Assembly (NCBI RefSeq): GCF_020829445.1
Contig: NZ_JAIVFV010000023.1
Span: 1-61,505 of the forward strand
Source: Nostoc sp. CHAB 5836
GTDB taxonomy: Bacteria > Cyanobacteriota > Cyanobacteriia > Cyanobacteriales > Nostocaceae
DNA length: 61,505 nt
Direction: 5' to 3'
The notes under the pieces were generated by a model. That model saw nothing but the letters and a program-made list of their open reading frames with translations. It was not told the origin of the DNA and searched no databases. Each line of letters opens with the position of its first letter. The first letter of the stretch is position 1. Positions 8,346 to 16,983 of this stretch are shown here, piece by piece. The position numbers and the translations under genes are program-made.

Positions 8346-8552
8346 TAAGTACGTTGGTGTGAAAAAACCTAAGTATATTACGAAACGTCAATAAGCTTAA
8401 AACCCTTATTAATGACCAATGACCAATAGACATCTGGTGAAATTAAATATGCGTTACCCCGAACCCTTGTAGAGACGTAGCAGTGCTACGTCAAAACAAT
8501 TCTTTTTCACCAGACGTCTAATGCCAATGACCAATGACTAATGACCAATGAC
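8346..8552. repeat. TAAGTACGTTGG-family element split by another element
   Basis: The left half is typical (TAAGTACGTTGGTGTG, then ACGAAACGTCAATAAGC). It is interrupted at 8427-8520 by a TAGACATCTGG element, after which AATGACCAATGAC-type sequence resumes. The right terminus is missing. Confidence 0.6.
8427..8520. repeat. MITE-like element, TAGACATCTGGTGAAA family
   Basis: 94 bp. Ends TAGACATCTGGTGAAATTAA and TTTTTCACCAGACGTCTA, with a central hairpin GTAGAGACGTAGCAGTGC. Other copies are at 23456, 33240, 40128, 43577, 46231 and 57118. Only TA can be read as a possible target duplication. Confidence 0.85.
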
Positions 8553-8713
8553 AGACGTAGTACGGATACGTCTGTACAGTTCTATGTCTGTTTTTCAAAG
8601 GCATGACTTGTGGCACATTCTAATGTGGCACAACCACCTGAAATTTCACTAGATTTTTTTAACTAGAATATGTATATATCATTACTACTTTAAAAGCCTG
8701 TTGGAGGGCTACT

Positions 8714-9202
8714 ATGAAATACTGTCGCCCCCGACTTCAGTTTCACTGCGGCTGGATGTTGGCTATACTTACGACCATCACAGCAACCCCTGTAATAGCA
8801 GAGACAGCAAATTTTGGCACTTTCAATTTATCAACAAACTTGAATTCAGCACAAGTAACAGTGCAGGGCTTTACAGGCGGTTCTTACTCATTGTCTGCCA
8901 TCAGTAACCGCGATCGCGAGCAAAAAGCCTGTATTGGCTTTGCTGATCCCAATCCAGATCACATTATGGTTTTGGAAAAGGACTTTTCCGAGCTAACAAT
9001 CCAAGTCGATAGCAACAATAACGACACCACTTTGCTCATTCAAGGCCCAGATCAGAAGACAATTCGCTGCGGCGATGACACTGCCAAAATAAAAGATGCT
9101 AGCGTTAGCGATCGCAACTGGAAAAGTGGCACTTATCGGATTTGGGTAGGTACATTTAATTCTGGGGTTAAGCGTGACTATACTCTGAAAGTGGAGCAGT
9201 AG
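8714..9202 (+). CDS. Secreted protein with PPC-like beta-sandwich
   Basis: ATG preceded by GGAGG with suitable spacing. Residues 1-30 form a signal peptide (hydrophobic GWMLAILTTITATPVIA, then cleavage before ETANF). The mature part of about 132 residues contains SLSAISNRD, then TIQVDSNNNDTTLLIQGPD, CGDD, and a C-terminal SGTYRIWVGTF, a pattern like bacterial pre-peptidase C-terminal (PPC) domains, which are small beta-sandwiches found at the ends of secreted enzymes. Here the domain stands alone with two Cys that could pair. The role is unknown, and the periplasmic or secreted location is inferred. Confidence 0.8.
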   Translation: MKYCRPRLQFHCGWMLAILTTITATPVIAETANFGTFNLSTNLNSAQVTVQGFTGGSYSLSAISNRDREQKACIGFADPNPDHIMVLEKDFSELTIQVDSNNNDTTLLIQGPDQKTIRCGDDTAKIKDASVSDRNWKSGTYRIWVGTFNSGVKRDYTLKVEQ

Positions 9203-9254
9203 TGAGTTGGGAGTTGGGAGTTAGGAGTTGGGAGTTAGGAGTTGGGAGTTGGGA
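9203..9254. repeat. Heptamer tandem repeat GGGAGTT/AGGAGTT
   Basis: Seven near-identical 7-bp units directly after the stop codon of the secreted-protein gene. Such heptamer arrays are common in Nostoc-type genomes. Confidence 0.85.
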
Positions 9255-9360
9255 AAAATTCATGCCCCATACCCAATGTCCTATTCGCAATTTTTACGTG
9301 TAACACTTGAGAGGATAATATGGGAGAGTAGCTTGTTGTGCTTTCCGAGGGTGCTATCTC

Positions 9361-10125
9361 GTGCTATCTATACTGCGTGCTGACTTTCGTATCATATTTG
9401 AACGTGACCCAGCTGCCCGTAACTGGTTGGAAGTCTTATTTTGTTACCCTGGTTTGCAAGCCCTGCTATTCCATAGGCTGGCTCACTGGTTGTATACTCT
9501 CGGTCTTCCCTTTATTCCCCGCCTGATTTCTCACTTGGCTCGGTTTTTAACTGGAATTGAAATTCACCCAGGTGCAGTAATTGGGCAAAGTGTGTTTATT
9601 GACCACGGTATGGGTGTAGTAATTGGTGAAACTGCGATCGTCGGAGACTATGCCCTAATTTATCAAGGTGTCACACTTGGGGGAACTGGTAAAGAATGTG
9701 GCAAGCGTCATCCTACTGTGGGTGAAAACGTCGTAGTCGGAGCTGGAGCGAAGGTACTGGGCAATATCGAAATTGGCAATAATGTCCGTATTGGCGCCGG
9801 GTCTGTTGTTCTAAGGGATGTGCCTTCAGACTGTACTGTGGTAGGAGTGCCTGGGCGCATCATGTATCGTTCTGGAGTCCGGGTTTCACCTCTTGAACAC
9901 AATAACTTACCAGATTCGGAAGCTCAAGTAATTCGTGCTTTAGTAGACCGGATTGAGGCGCTCGAACAACAAATACAAACTCTTGTGCGCACCAACTCTT
10001 CTGCAAAAACTCCTGTGTTGGTAAGTTGTGTAGCTTCTAACCAAGCTGATTTATCCCAAGATGCTCCGGTGTGCAGCCTTAAAGATAAGGCAATACAGCA
10101 GTTTCTAGATGGTGCAGGTATTTGA
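9361..10125 (+). CDS. cysE: Serine O-acetyltransferase
   Basis: Makes O-acetylserine from serine and acetyl-CoA, the first step of cysteine synthesis. The N-terminal helical part ([20 protein letters not shown]) is followed by the left-handed beta-helix with hexapeptide repeats: [29 protein letters not shown], then [10 protein letters not shown] and [11 protein letters not shown]. The Asp/His pair of the active site is in FIDHGMG. The C-terminal tail is longer than in the minimal plant/bacterial form and includes a short helix ([19 protein letters not shown]). GTG is used as start; GAGGG lies about ten bases ahead. It stands alone. Confidence 0.95.
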   Translation: MLSILRADFRIIFERDPAARNWLEVLFCYPGLQALLFHRLAHWLYTLGLPFIPRLISHLARFLTGIEIHPGAVIGQSVFIDHGMGVVIGETAIVGDYALIYQGVTLGGTGKECGKRHPTVGENVVVGAGAKVLGNIEIGNNVRIGAGSVVLRDVPSDCTVVGVPGRIMYRSGVRVSPLEHNNLPDSEAQVIRALVDRIEALEQQIQTLVRTNSSAKTPVLVSCVASNQADLSQDAPVCSLKDKAIQQFLDGAGI

Positions 10126-10286
10126 AGAAGGTAATCTGCACTTCTGTGTAATTCTGTTTAACTGCGACAAATCTAGGCCAATGACACAACAGCCACGCAG
10201 CAAAACTCATTTACATCGCTAGAAGATAATAATAATTCTTCTAGTAGTCTGTCAAGTTGAAATTGATGGGTAAACAAGTTCTTCGG

Positions 10287-10308
10287 AAGGGAGCATCCCA
10301 AATGTGCC
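10287..10308. repeat. Solo end of a GGGAGCATCCC element
   Basis: GGGAGCATCCCAAATGTGCC matches the left terminus of the intact element at 56545, with no right end. It sits four bases from the stop codon of the next minus-strand gene. Confidence 0.6.
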
Positions 10309-10311
10309 AGT

Positions 10312-10896
10312 TCAAGGATTAATTTCTTCACAAAACCACTCTTGATTTTGATCGCGGCGATAAAACCTTCTATTTTGTGGTTCGCCGCGTAATTCTAAAT
10401 GGTCTACCTGCACCGGATCGAGTAGCAGTAGACAAAAATTAGGTACTGGCTCAATAGAATCGGGTGGTGGTGGCTCAAAGGCTCCTGCTTCTTGGATTCT
10501 GGGTTTACCAGGATGGGGCCAAGCAAACTGTAAACGCGCCGCATCACTTAATTCTTGCCACATTGCGATTCGGGCTGGCTGTAAATCCTGGTCAGAATCA
10601 TCACTGCTAACCAGGGTCAAACAACCACTGATGCGGAATTGTTCTCGTGTATTGGGGAAGTACCAGCAAATTTCTGCCCAAGGTTGTTGCTGTATCTGGT
10701 GGGTTTTGGCGCTACGAGTATCGGTGATCAATTTTAACTGGTTTGTATCTTCCAGAAAGCCCCGAAAGACTAGGGTACGATTAGCGGGGCGACCATTCGC
10801 TTGTACCGTTGCTAGTTGCACGTAACGGGCATAAACAAGGCTAAGGTTGCGATAGAGGGAATGAGCGATCGCACTTCTCCAAGGAGCAAGAGACAT
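10312..10896 (-). CDS. Pyridoxamine-phosphate-oxidase-like FMN protein (Alr4036 type)
   Basis: 194 residues beginning MSLAPWRSAIAHSLYRN. ANRTLVFRGF, LKLITDTRSAK and AEICWYFPNTREQFRISG fit the FMN-binding split-barrel of the Alr4036-type pyridoxamine 5'-phosphate oxidase-related family, and the C-terminal RRFYRRDQNQEWFCEEINP fits the PNPOx tail. The substrate is unproven; pyridoxine phosphate oxidation is possible. The ATG at 10896 matches the family start, while an in-frame extension up to 10935 runs into an inserted repeat and is not real. A TAAGTACGTTGG-type element begins 13 bases upstream, so the promoter must lie in or beyond it. Confidence 0.85.
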   Translation of the reverse strand: MSLAPWRSAIAHSLYRNLSLVYARYVQLATVQANGRPANRTLVFRGFLEDTNQLKLITDTRSAKTHQIQQQPWAEICWYFPNTREQFRISGCLTLVSSDDSDQDLQPARIAMWQELSDAARLQFAWPHPGKPRIQEAGAFEPPPPDSIEPVPNFCLLLLDPVQVDHLELRGEPQNRRFYRRDQNQEWFCEEINP

Positions 10897-10908
10897 ATTA
10901 ATTCGTAA

Positions 10909-11039
10909 TAAGTACGTTGGTGCGAAAAAATTCAAGTATGTTACGAAACGTAAATAAGCTTAAAACCTTTACTAATGACCAATGACAAAGGACAAATGAC
11001 AGCCTTAGCCAGTTAGCTTTATTTGCGCCAACCTACTTA
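10909..11039. repeat. MITE-like element, TAAGTACGTTGG family
   Basis: 131 bp. Ends TAAGTACGTTGGTGCGAAAA and TTTGCGCCAACCTACTTA. It is inserted immediately upstream of the PNPOx-like gene. The rest of this gap, to 11224, shows nothing recognisable. Confidence 0.85.
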
Positions 11040-11223
11040 CCTCGACTTCGCTCGGCACAAAGAAAGTAATTCGTAATTTTTGAAAGTCAGATTTAATCTG
11101 GGTTTTCAGGTTTGGGTTTGTTGCCTTATTTTAGACAATTAGTACAACACTAAGTAAATAATTTTGCAATCGTTTCTGTGTCTGTGCGTGAAGCTTATCG
11201 CCAATTCAATGCAGAATATACAG

Positions 11224-11258
11224 TTTACAAATGAATTTTGGCAGCAATTTAAATCAGA
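11224..11258. repeat. 35-bp direct repeat, copy 1
   Basis: Identical over 35 bases to 12053-12087, spaced 829 bp, so the two copies bracket the Uma2 gene. Copy 1 overlaps the Uma2 stop codon. Confidence 0.9.
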
Positions 11259-12013
11259 GAATCAGGATCTATGCCGAGCGTTCGCAACCGTTCTGCTAAT
11301 AATTCAGCACGTTGTCGTGCTTGCTGTGCATCTTGTTTAGCAAGTTGTGCATCTTGTTTAGCAAGTTGTGCATCTTGTTTAGCTTGCTGAGTTTGCTGTT
11401 GAGCAAGTTGTGCGTTTTCTTCGGGTGTTAAAAGCTTTTCCCCTTGCTGGTTATACCAATACAACCACTGGCGAGGAATGCCGAGATAAGTTCCCCGTTC
11501 CATACCAATTCCTAAACCAATCTCTGGTAGCCAAAGGGGATTACCATCTGCTAATGCAGTGTAATCACCATTAATTAATTTGTATACTTCTAAAGGTGGC
11601 TTTCGCCGACGAAATGGATTGTAAACTACATAATATAAAATCCCTAGTTTTCCGTACTCTGCTTTTTTAGTAGAGTACTCACCACGATATTTTTGAGATA
11701 CTACTTCTAGGGCTAATACTGGTACTCTTCTCTCTTCCCAAAGCACATAACTGGGACGGAGGTTTTCATCATAAAATCGCTCTACCCCCAGACTCAAAAA
11801 ACCATCTGGTACTATTGGCGGTAAGTTGGGGTCATAATAAATACCCATATCTACCCCAAAAAACCAATCCATCCGTTCTGGCCAAGCGATCGCCAAAAGC
11901 GCCTTGAGTAAACCGGGAATCAAATCTTGTAATTCATTATCCACTGGCGTATCGTCAGAGTCAGGTAGCTCCTCAGATGAGGGCAAACAAGCCAATGGAT
12001 CGTACTTTAGCAT
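11249..12013 (-). CDS. Uma2 family protein (DUF820), heptad-repeat tail
   Basis: Uma2 proteins have a PD-(D/E)XK nuclease fold of unknown biological role and are greatly expanded in cyanobacteria. The core shows VPDGFLSLG (Asp), VLALEVVSQ (Glu) and KKAEYGKLGILYYVVY (Lys), then LPEIGLGIGMERGTY. The C-terminal 60 residues are a Gln/Ala-rich coiled coil with three AKQDAQL heptads encoded by 21-bp DNA repeats, ending GIDPDSLI. The closest paralogue in the window is 34469-35314. Its ATG has no strong ribosome-binding site. A 35-bp direct repeat flanks the gene. Confidence 0.88.
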   Translation of the reverse strand: MLKYDPLACLPSSEELPDSDDTPVDNELQDLIPGLLKALLAIAWPERMDWFFGVDMGIYYDPNLPPIVPDGFLSLGVERFYDENLRPSYVLWEERRVPVLALEVVSQKYRGEYSTKKAEYGKLGILYYVVYNPFRRRKPPLEVYKLINGDYTALADGNPLWLPEIGLGIGMERGTYLGIPRQWLYWYNQQGEKLLTPEENAQLAQQQTQQAKQDAQLAKQDAQLAKQDAQQARQRAELLAERLRTLGIDPDSLI

Positions 12014-12052
12014 GATGGGTTTACGCTTCCTCAGTTATTAGTACATCTTTAT

Positions 12053-12087
12053 TTTACAAATGAATTTTGGCAGCAATTTAAATCAGA
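12053..12087. repeat. 35-bp direct repeat, copy 2
   Basis: Second copy of the repeat at 11224-11258. It lies between fdhD and the Uma2 start, next to an apparent Uma2 C-terminal remnant. Confidence 0.9.
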
Positions 12088-12136
12088 CAAGACTTACGCA
12101 AAATGTTGGGCTTGTTTTGTTTGCTGGATTTGTTGT
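12087..12136 (-). pseudogene. Remnant of a second Uma2 C-terminus
   Basis: The minus strand reads QAKQQIQQTKQAQHFA then a stop, a Gln/Ala/Lys heptad tail like those of the Uma2 genes here. It begins inside the fdhD stop region and lies next to the duplicated 35-mer. I read it as the tail of a tandem Uma2 duplicate that has otherwise been deleted. It is short, so this remains tentative. Confidence 0.4.
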
Positions 12137-12973
12137 TTAGCTTGCGTTTATTCTTTGTAAACCAGTGTAAATATTGAACTGTTGTCCGCGCAGGAATCCA
12201 ATTAAAGTAATCCCGAATTCCTTGGCGACAGACACCGCCAAACTACTGGGAGCAGAAACAGAACAGACAATGGGAACTCCAGCAGTTGTAGACTTTTGTA
12301 AAATCTCAAAACTAGAGCGTCCACTGACCAGGATAATACAATTATTTAAAGGCAACTCGTCACTGAGCAAAGCTGTACCAATCAATTTATCCAAAGCATT
12401 GTGTCGCCCAACATCTTCTTGCAGATTTAAGAGTTGTCCTTGAGCATCAAAGATAGCCGCAGCGTGCAAACCCCCAGTAGCAGTGAAGATACCTTGAGCA
12501 GCCCGGAGCTTGTCTGGTAAACTATAAATGATCTCAGGTGTTACCGTTGGCCCAGAAGGAATTACTGGACATCCGCGCAGACGCAAGGCTTCAAGGCTAG
12601 CTTTACCACACACCCCACAGGCGCTACTAGTGTAGAAATGACGCTCTAAAGGCTGTAAGTCTGGAATCAACCCATCCCGCAGTTCTATATTGACGATATT
12701 ATGGCGCTGCTCACCATCTACTAATTCATCTACGCAATAGCTGATACGTCGGATATCTTCTCTGCGGTTAACGACTCCTTCACTGTAAAGGAAACCAGCA
12801 GCTAGTTCAAAATCTGCTCCAGGTGTCCGCATTGTTACAGCTACCGTCTTCTGGAGAGGAACAAGGCGAATTTCTAAAGGTTCCTCGGTGGTGAGTTGGT
12901 CTAAACGAGGCCGTATCTGATCTTTTTCTACCACCCAGACAGTGGCTTTAGTTTTGCTTTTAGTTGGAATCAT
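12137..12973 (-). CDS. fdhD: Formate dehydrogenase accessory sulfurtransferase FdhD
   Basis: FdhD passes sulfur from the cysteine desulfurase to the molybdenum or tungsten bis-MGD cofactor of formate dehydrogenases. The 278 residues show MRTPGADFELAAGFLYSEG, the redox loop SSACGVCGKASLE with Cys119 and Cys122, FTATGGLHAAAIFD, EDVGRHNALDKLIG and SGRSSFEILQKS, all family signatures. No formate dehydrogenase or molybdopterin gene is in the window, so the client enzyme is unknown; another bis-MGD enzyme such as nitrate reductase is only a speculation. ATG start. Confidence 0.95.
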   Translation of the reverse strand: MIPTKSKTKATVWVVEKDQIRPRLDQLTTEEPLEIRLVPLQKTVAVTMRTPGADFELAAGFLYSEGVVNRREDIRRISYCVDELVDGEQRHNIVNIELRDGLIPDLQPLERHFYTSSACGVCGKASLEALRLRGCPVIPSGPTVTPEIIYSLPDKLRAAQGIFTATGGLHAAAIFDAQGQLLNLQEDVGRHNALDKLIGTALLSDELPLNNCIILVSGRSSFEILQKSTTAGVPIVCSVSAPSSLAVSVAKEFGITLIGFLRGQQFNIYTGLQRINAS

Positions 12974-13049
12974 CTACACCAATAACCCTTAACTAAACCC
13001 TATTGATTGCGAAGGTTGTGAACGAATGCAGTTTAACGTGAATTCGATG

Positions 13050-13160
13050 AACCTCTCCCTCCCAGCCTCCCTCTCCGAAACGGAAAGGGAGGAGCAACGA
13101 AAAATTAAGCTTTTTGCTCCCCTCTCCGCTTCGGAGAGGGGCTGGGGGAGAGGTCAAATA
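13050..13160. repeat. Palindromic repeat of CTCTCC/GGAGAG units
   Basis: CCCTCTCCGAAACGGAAAGGG and CCCCTCTCCGCTTCGGAGAGG (each up to 21 bases) form hairpins between ACCTCTCCC and GGGAGAGGT ends. It lies between fdhD and the membrane protein and is repeat DNA, not coding. Confidence 0.65.
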
Positions 13161-13205
13161 AGACTTGTCAAACTCACGTCAGTTTATATCCCTGTGCAGT
13201 ATATA

Positions 13206-14183
13206 TTACGTCTTAATAGGCAAACGAGAAATTGTCCATAAGATGAGCAAGAAGATTAAGTAAATTGCGCCAACCAGCCCAAACTCAATCAAAGGGATAT
13301 AGGTTACTTCGTAAATTCTGCCCAAGCCGCGCTCAGTCAGTGCATAAACGGCCAGTACACTTACTAAAAAGGCTCCGTAGATTGTACGTTTAGTCAAGAT
13401 ACCTACAGGTAGACCGTGAAGCTGAGTAAGCACCAGAATGCCAAGAAAACCAAAGAGAAATGTTGGCCACTTGCTTTGTCCTAGCATTACCGATACAACA
13501 ACACTATGTAAAAGCACCGTAATTTCTAAAGTGAATGTCCACCAACGGTTTACATGACTACGGTTAAATATCAACGACGATTGGAGCAGAAGCAAGAACA
13601 TATAGAGGAAACCAATTAAGTGCCCCACAGTCGCTTCCATTGGATGATACCAAAAAGTGTAGATAGCGGCGAAGGAGAAAAAGTAGCCGTGGTACAGCTT
13701 GATAATTTGCAAAAACTGTTGATGGAATGGAACAGAATTGCCAAAAAACAAACCGCGTCGAGGCGTTTCCAAAATCAGTACGAACACCAGTAGGAGTACA
13801 ACTGCACCTTGAGAAGCCCAAATTGAAGTATCTTGAGCTAGAGCATCGTACCAAATATAGGTTTGGAGAAAGTGTAAAGCGATAAATGCACCATTAATGG
13901 CAAGCATGAGGTAATTAATCGGGTGCAACGCTGATTTGTATTTTAACTGCGATCGCTGCGCCCACAAGATACACGCCCAGATGCTAAACTGATGCCCAAG
14001 GTACATACCCCAAGCCGTCGCTCGACTCCAAAAGGTCGGGCTGGGAAGCTTCCAATAGTACCAATTTAATCCTTGGTCAGGAAGTTTGATGATGCTTGCA
14101 GGAATGCTCCCACCTAGCCAAATTGCGTAGGTGAGCAGAATGCTTACAAAGATGCCTAAAAATAATGCTCGGCGACCTGTCAT
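13206..14183 (-). CDS. Polytopic membrane protein of unknown function
   Basis: 325 residues from ATG (MTGRRALFLGIFVSILL), with about nine hydrophobic segments and conserved-looking aromatic loops such as NWYYWKLPSPTFW near the N-terminus, FLQTYIWYDALAQD in the middle and TFWYHPMEATVGH. The C-terminus is an IEFGLVGAIYLIFLLILW helix. I do not recognise the family; the Trp/Tyr-rich extracytoplasmic loops and lack of charged transmembrane residues do not point to a known transporter. The in-frame extension above the ATG is repeat-like ATTCGTAATTCG DNA. Confidence 0.75.
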   Translation of the reverse strand: MTGRRALFLGIFVSILLTYAIWLGGSIPASIIKLPDQGLNWYYWKLPSPTFWSRATAWGMYLGHQFSIWACILWAQRSQLKYKSALHPINYLMLAINGAFIALHFLQTYIWYDALAQDTSIWASQGAVVLLLVFVLILETPRRGLFFGNSVPFHQQFLQIIKLYHGYFFSFAAIYTFWYHPMEATVGHLIGFLYMFLLLLQSSLIFNRSHVNRWWTFTLEITVLLHSVVVSVMLGQSKWPTFLFGFLGILVLTQLHGLPVGILTKRTIYGAFLVSVLAVYALTERGLGRIYEVTYIPLIEFGLVGAIYLIFLLILWTISRLPIKT

Positions 14184-14210
14184 ATTAATTCGTAATTCGT
14201 AATTAAAAGG

Positions 14211-14355
14211 CAATACACTTGGTGTTCAATACTGCTCGGTTAAGGTTAAAAAATAAAAATGTGTAGGTTGGGTTTCATTCTTCAACCCAACATATTGCCG
14301 GGTTTGTTGGGTTTCACGACCTTCAAGCTAACCACTTTTCAAACAACCTCTTAAC
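14211..14355. repeat. Mixed fragments of inverted-repeat elements
   Basis: CAATACACTTGG and CAATACTGCTCGGTTAAGG left ends, a GGTTGGGTTTC...CAACCCAAC core, and a right end ACTTTTCAAACAACCTC. These are pieces of at least three families, none complete. Confidence 0.5.
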
Positions 14356-14386
14356 CGATTTAAAACATCCTCTAAAAATTAGAATT

Positions 14387-15607
14387 TCAAGCGACACGTT
14401 CTGTGTTTGGTTCAGATACGTTTTTAGTCACTCGCAAACTCAGAGTTAAAGCTATCAACATTACGATAAATCCACTCAAAAAAGGAGCATAACTGCCAAA
14501 CTTCACAAAACTAACCCCTGCCCACGTTGGCCCCCCGATGCGTGCCAACGCAGAGCAAGAACTGGCAATTCCTAATATTTGTCCTTGTTCTTCTGGAGCT
14601 GTCATCTGGGAAATTAGACTGTTTAATATAGGCTGGGTAACACTAATTCCCCATGCCACAAGCGCGGCGGCAATCAACAATAAAATTAAGCTTTGTGAGA
14701 ATCCGATTAGCAGTAATCCTGAACCTAATCCTAATATCCCCAAGATAAGTAACTTTATTTCACCCAATTGTTTCTTGAGGAATCCGATGAGTCCTCCTTG
14801 AATGATTGTGCTGACAATCCCCATGAAGGCAAAAAGATAACTAGTGTGTTGAGGGCCCCAGTTCAATTGCTGCTTAGACCATAAAGCCAATGTAGAGTCC
14901 ATAGCTGCAACAGCAAAGGTAACAAAAAAGTAGATGCTAACAAGCACACAAAACTGTGGACGTTGTGACAGTTGTACCAAGTTCAGCCGTCGCTGACGGT
15001 GGCGATGAACTTGAATTTTGGCTTTAGTCTCAGAATTGAGAGATTCTGGAAGTAATATCAAAGCACAAATAAATGCTAATAAAGATAATCCGGCTGCGAA
15101 CAACGACGGTAGATGGAAGTTAGCGTTGTTCTGATCTGACCCAATCAGAAGACCTCCAATGGCTGGGCCAAGAATGAAACCAAGACCAAAAGCTGCTCCG
15201 ATTACACCCATACCACGAGATCGATTAGCTGGCGTGGTAATATCTGCTATGTACGCCTGAGCGGTAGCAATATTCCCTGCCATAATGCCCGCAAGACTAC
15301 GAGCAATAAACAAAATCCCCAATGAGTTAGCAAAGCCTAACCCTGCGTATGCAATTACAGAACCGAATAAAGTAAGTAATAAAATTGGACGGCGACCGTA
15401 GCGATCGCTAAATCTGCCCCATAATGGTGCAAATAAGAACTGCATTAAAGAATAAATAGCTACAAGTAGAGTCGCTTCATTAGGTTTTGCGCCGAATTGT
15501 TCAGCATACAAAGGCAGTATCGGTAGGATAATTCCGAAACCAAGCAAGTCTATAAATACAGTCAAAAATAAGACGAATATAGCCTTGCCATTATTTTTAC
15601 TCTCCAT
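14387..15607 (-). CDS. MFS drug/solute exporter, TetA-like (DHA1)
   Basis: 406 residues with twelve predicted membrane segments. Motif A between helices 2 and 3 reads WGRFSDRYGRRPILLL, and the antiporter motif GAAFGLGFILGPAIGG lies in helix 5. A basic cytoplasmic loop (HRHRQRR) separates the two six-helix halves. The family exports drugs or metabolites by proton antiport across the inner membrane; the substrate is unknown. The ATG is preceded by AAGGA at good spacing. It stands alone. Confidence 0.93.
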   Translation of the reverse strand: MESKNNGKAIFVLFLTVFIDLLGFGIILPILPLYAEQFGAKPNEATLLVAIYSLMQFLFAPLWGRFSDRYGRRPILLLTLFGSVIAYAGLGFANSLGILFIARSLAGIMAGNIATAQAYIADITTPANRSRGMGVIGAAFGLGFILGPAIGGLLIGSDQNNANFHLPSLFAAGLSLLAFICALILLPESLNSETKAKIQVHRHRQRRLNLVQLSQRPQFCVLVSIYFFVTFAVAAMDSTLALWSKQQLNWGPQHTSYLFAFMGIVSTIIQGGLIGFLKKQLGEIKLLILGILGLGSGLLLIGFSQSLILLLIAAALVAWGISVTQPILNSLISQMTAPEEQGQILGIASSCSALARIGGPTWAGVSFVKFGSYAPFLSGFIVMLIALTLSLRVTKNVSEPNTERVA

Positions 15608-15701
15608 AGGTGCAATTCCTTTTTAGAAAAAATATGTGTAACTGGGATTAATTTGATGAACATCATAAACAACTTGATCATAAAAACCCATTGAATGCAA
15701 C

Positions 15702-15839
15702 TAAGTAAGTTTGCGCGAAAAAACCTAAATATGTTACGAAACGTAAATAGGCTTAAAACCCTCGTAAATGACGAAGGACAAATGACAAATGACAAATGAC
15801 AGCCTTAGCCAGTTAGCTTTAATTGCGCCGATCTACTTA
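15702..15839. repeat. MITE-like element, TAAGTAGGTCGGCGC family
   Basis: 138 bp. Ends TAAGTAAGTTTGCGCG and ATTGCGCCGATCTACTTA, with AATGACAAATGAC heptamers inside. It lies upstream of the MFS gene. Confidence 0.8.
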
Positions 15840-16162
15840 GTACCGTGTGGCGTAAATACGCATACGATTTTTAAGCCTTGCAATCAATCAAATTCTCGTA
15901 GTTTTTAATGGTCTGCTTATTTCCGCCGCCCTGTACTAGTAATCAGTTAAAGCAAAATGTATGAATTTGAGTGTGATTGAGCCAAATACTGTGGAACAAA
16001 CCCACTATAAAAATTAAGCCAATAATACTACTAATTAAAGAAACTATGATTTCGTGCTTCCGTATAGCTTTTTGTATCTTAGTGTCTATGATATTTTCTA
16101 ATTCTTTGTATGACATTGACTTGAATTTGGTGAGAGAGAATAATTATTATGTGGAACTTATA

Positions 16163-16304
16163 CCAATACTGCGTAGGTTTTGGCAAAAAAATAAAAAATG
16201 TGTAGGTTGGGTTGAGGAACGAAACCCAACCGAAGAGCTGGGTTTGTTGGGTAACGCAAAGGCTCAACCCAATCTACAAATATTAAAAACCTACGCAGTA
16301 TTGA
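16163..16304. repeat. MITE-like element, CCAATACTGCGTAGG family
   Basis: Ends CCAATACTGCGTAGGTTTT and AAAACCTACGCAGTATTGA, inner GTAGGTTGGGTT...AACCCAATCTAC. Flanks AACTTATA and AACTTACG agree at six of eight bases, which fits a decayed 8-bp target duplication. Confidence 0.8.
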
Positions 16305-16323
16305 AACTTACGTAGCCAGGGCT

Positions 16324-16472
16324 ATAGGAATCCGGTTTGATTTTTGAACAAAATTAGTATTTGTAGGGTGCGTTAGCGTTTCGCGTAACGCACCAAACCC
16401 TTAAGAATGGTGCCGTACTTTCTGCGCTAACACACCCTACGTATATTTTCAAAAATCAAATATGAGTCCTAT
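16324..16472. repeat. MITE-like element, GTAGGGTGCGTTAG family, nested
   Basis: Ends ATAGGAATCCGGTTTGATTT and AAATCAAATATGAGTCCTAT. It splits GGGCTAT from the following CTAGACATAAACC of its host. Confidence 0.8.
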
Positions 16473-16550
16473 ATTTCAGCCTAGACATAAACCACCCGAA
16501 ACTGAAGTTCCTGGCTAATAGCTAAAATCCGCGTTTTAAGGGACTATAAC

Positions 16551-16707
16551 CCAATACGGTTGACTTAAGGGCTGAAACTCTTTTTTTTACGTAGACGCAA
16601 ACGCGAGTGCGTCTGGTAAGAGTTGCGGCTTGCCGCAGGCTAGCACTCCAGGCGCAGAGAACACAGAGAGAAGGAGAAGGAGGAAATGCTTAACCCAAGT
16701 GTATTGG
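16551..16707. repeat. MITE-like element, CCAATACGCTTGGG family, nested
   Basis: Perfect 8-bp target duplication ACTATAAC at 16543-16550 and 16708-16715. The unoccupied site GGACTATAACCTTTTCTCAG is intact near 25500. Confidence 0.88.
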
Positions 16708-16983
16708 ACTATAACCTTTTCTCAGTCGTCTTTAGACGACTTTCGCTATTAGACTCAGAATTGATTCTGAGGCGGGCTAGATGAGAATGAAATAGCCCTG
16801 CTAGTGGAGATAGTTGAAACGACTGCCGTGTTCAACAGTTGTGTTGCAAAAACTTTTTGATGGCTGGATAAAATCTACAAAAATAATACTTATACCAGTC
16901 TAATAGCATTTATGCAATACAACTTCAGCCCGTTCTTACAAACACAGTTGCTCATGTTTATACCAATGTGAAAAACATTAGTT

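Larger units (their letters stand above)
16317..16800. repeat. Composite CAGGGCTAT-family element with two insertions
   Basis: Ends CAGGGCTAT and ATAGCCCTG. The host sequence is split by the elements at 16324-16472 and 16551-16707; a copy lacking both is at 25435-25721 (which has a different insertion). The hairpins AGTCGTCTTTAGACGACT and CTCAGAATTGATTCTGAG belong to the host element. Confidence 0.75.

Noticed and set aside
15977-16315. 112-codon reading frame
   Set aside because: The second half is the CCAATACTGCGTAGG element; no ribosome-binding site or family resemblance.
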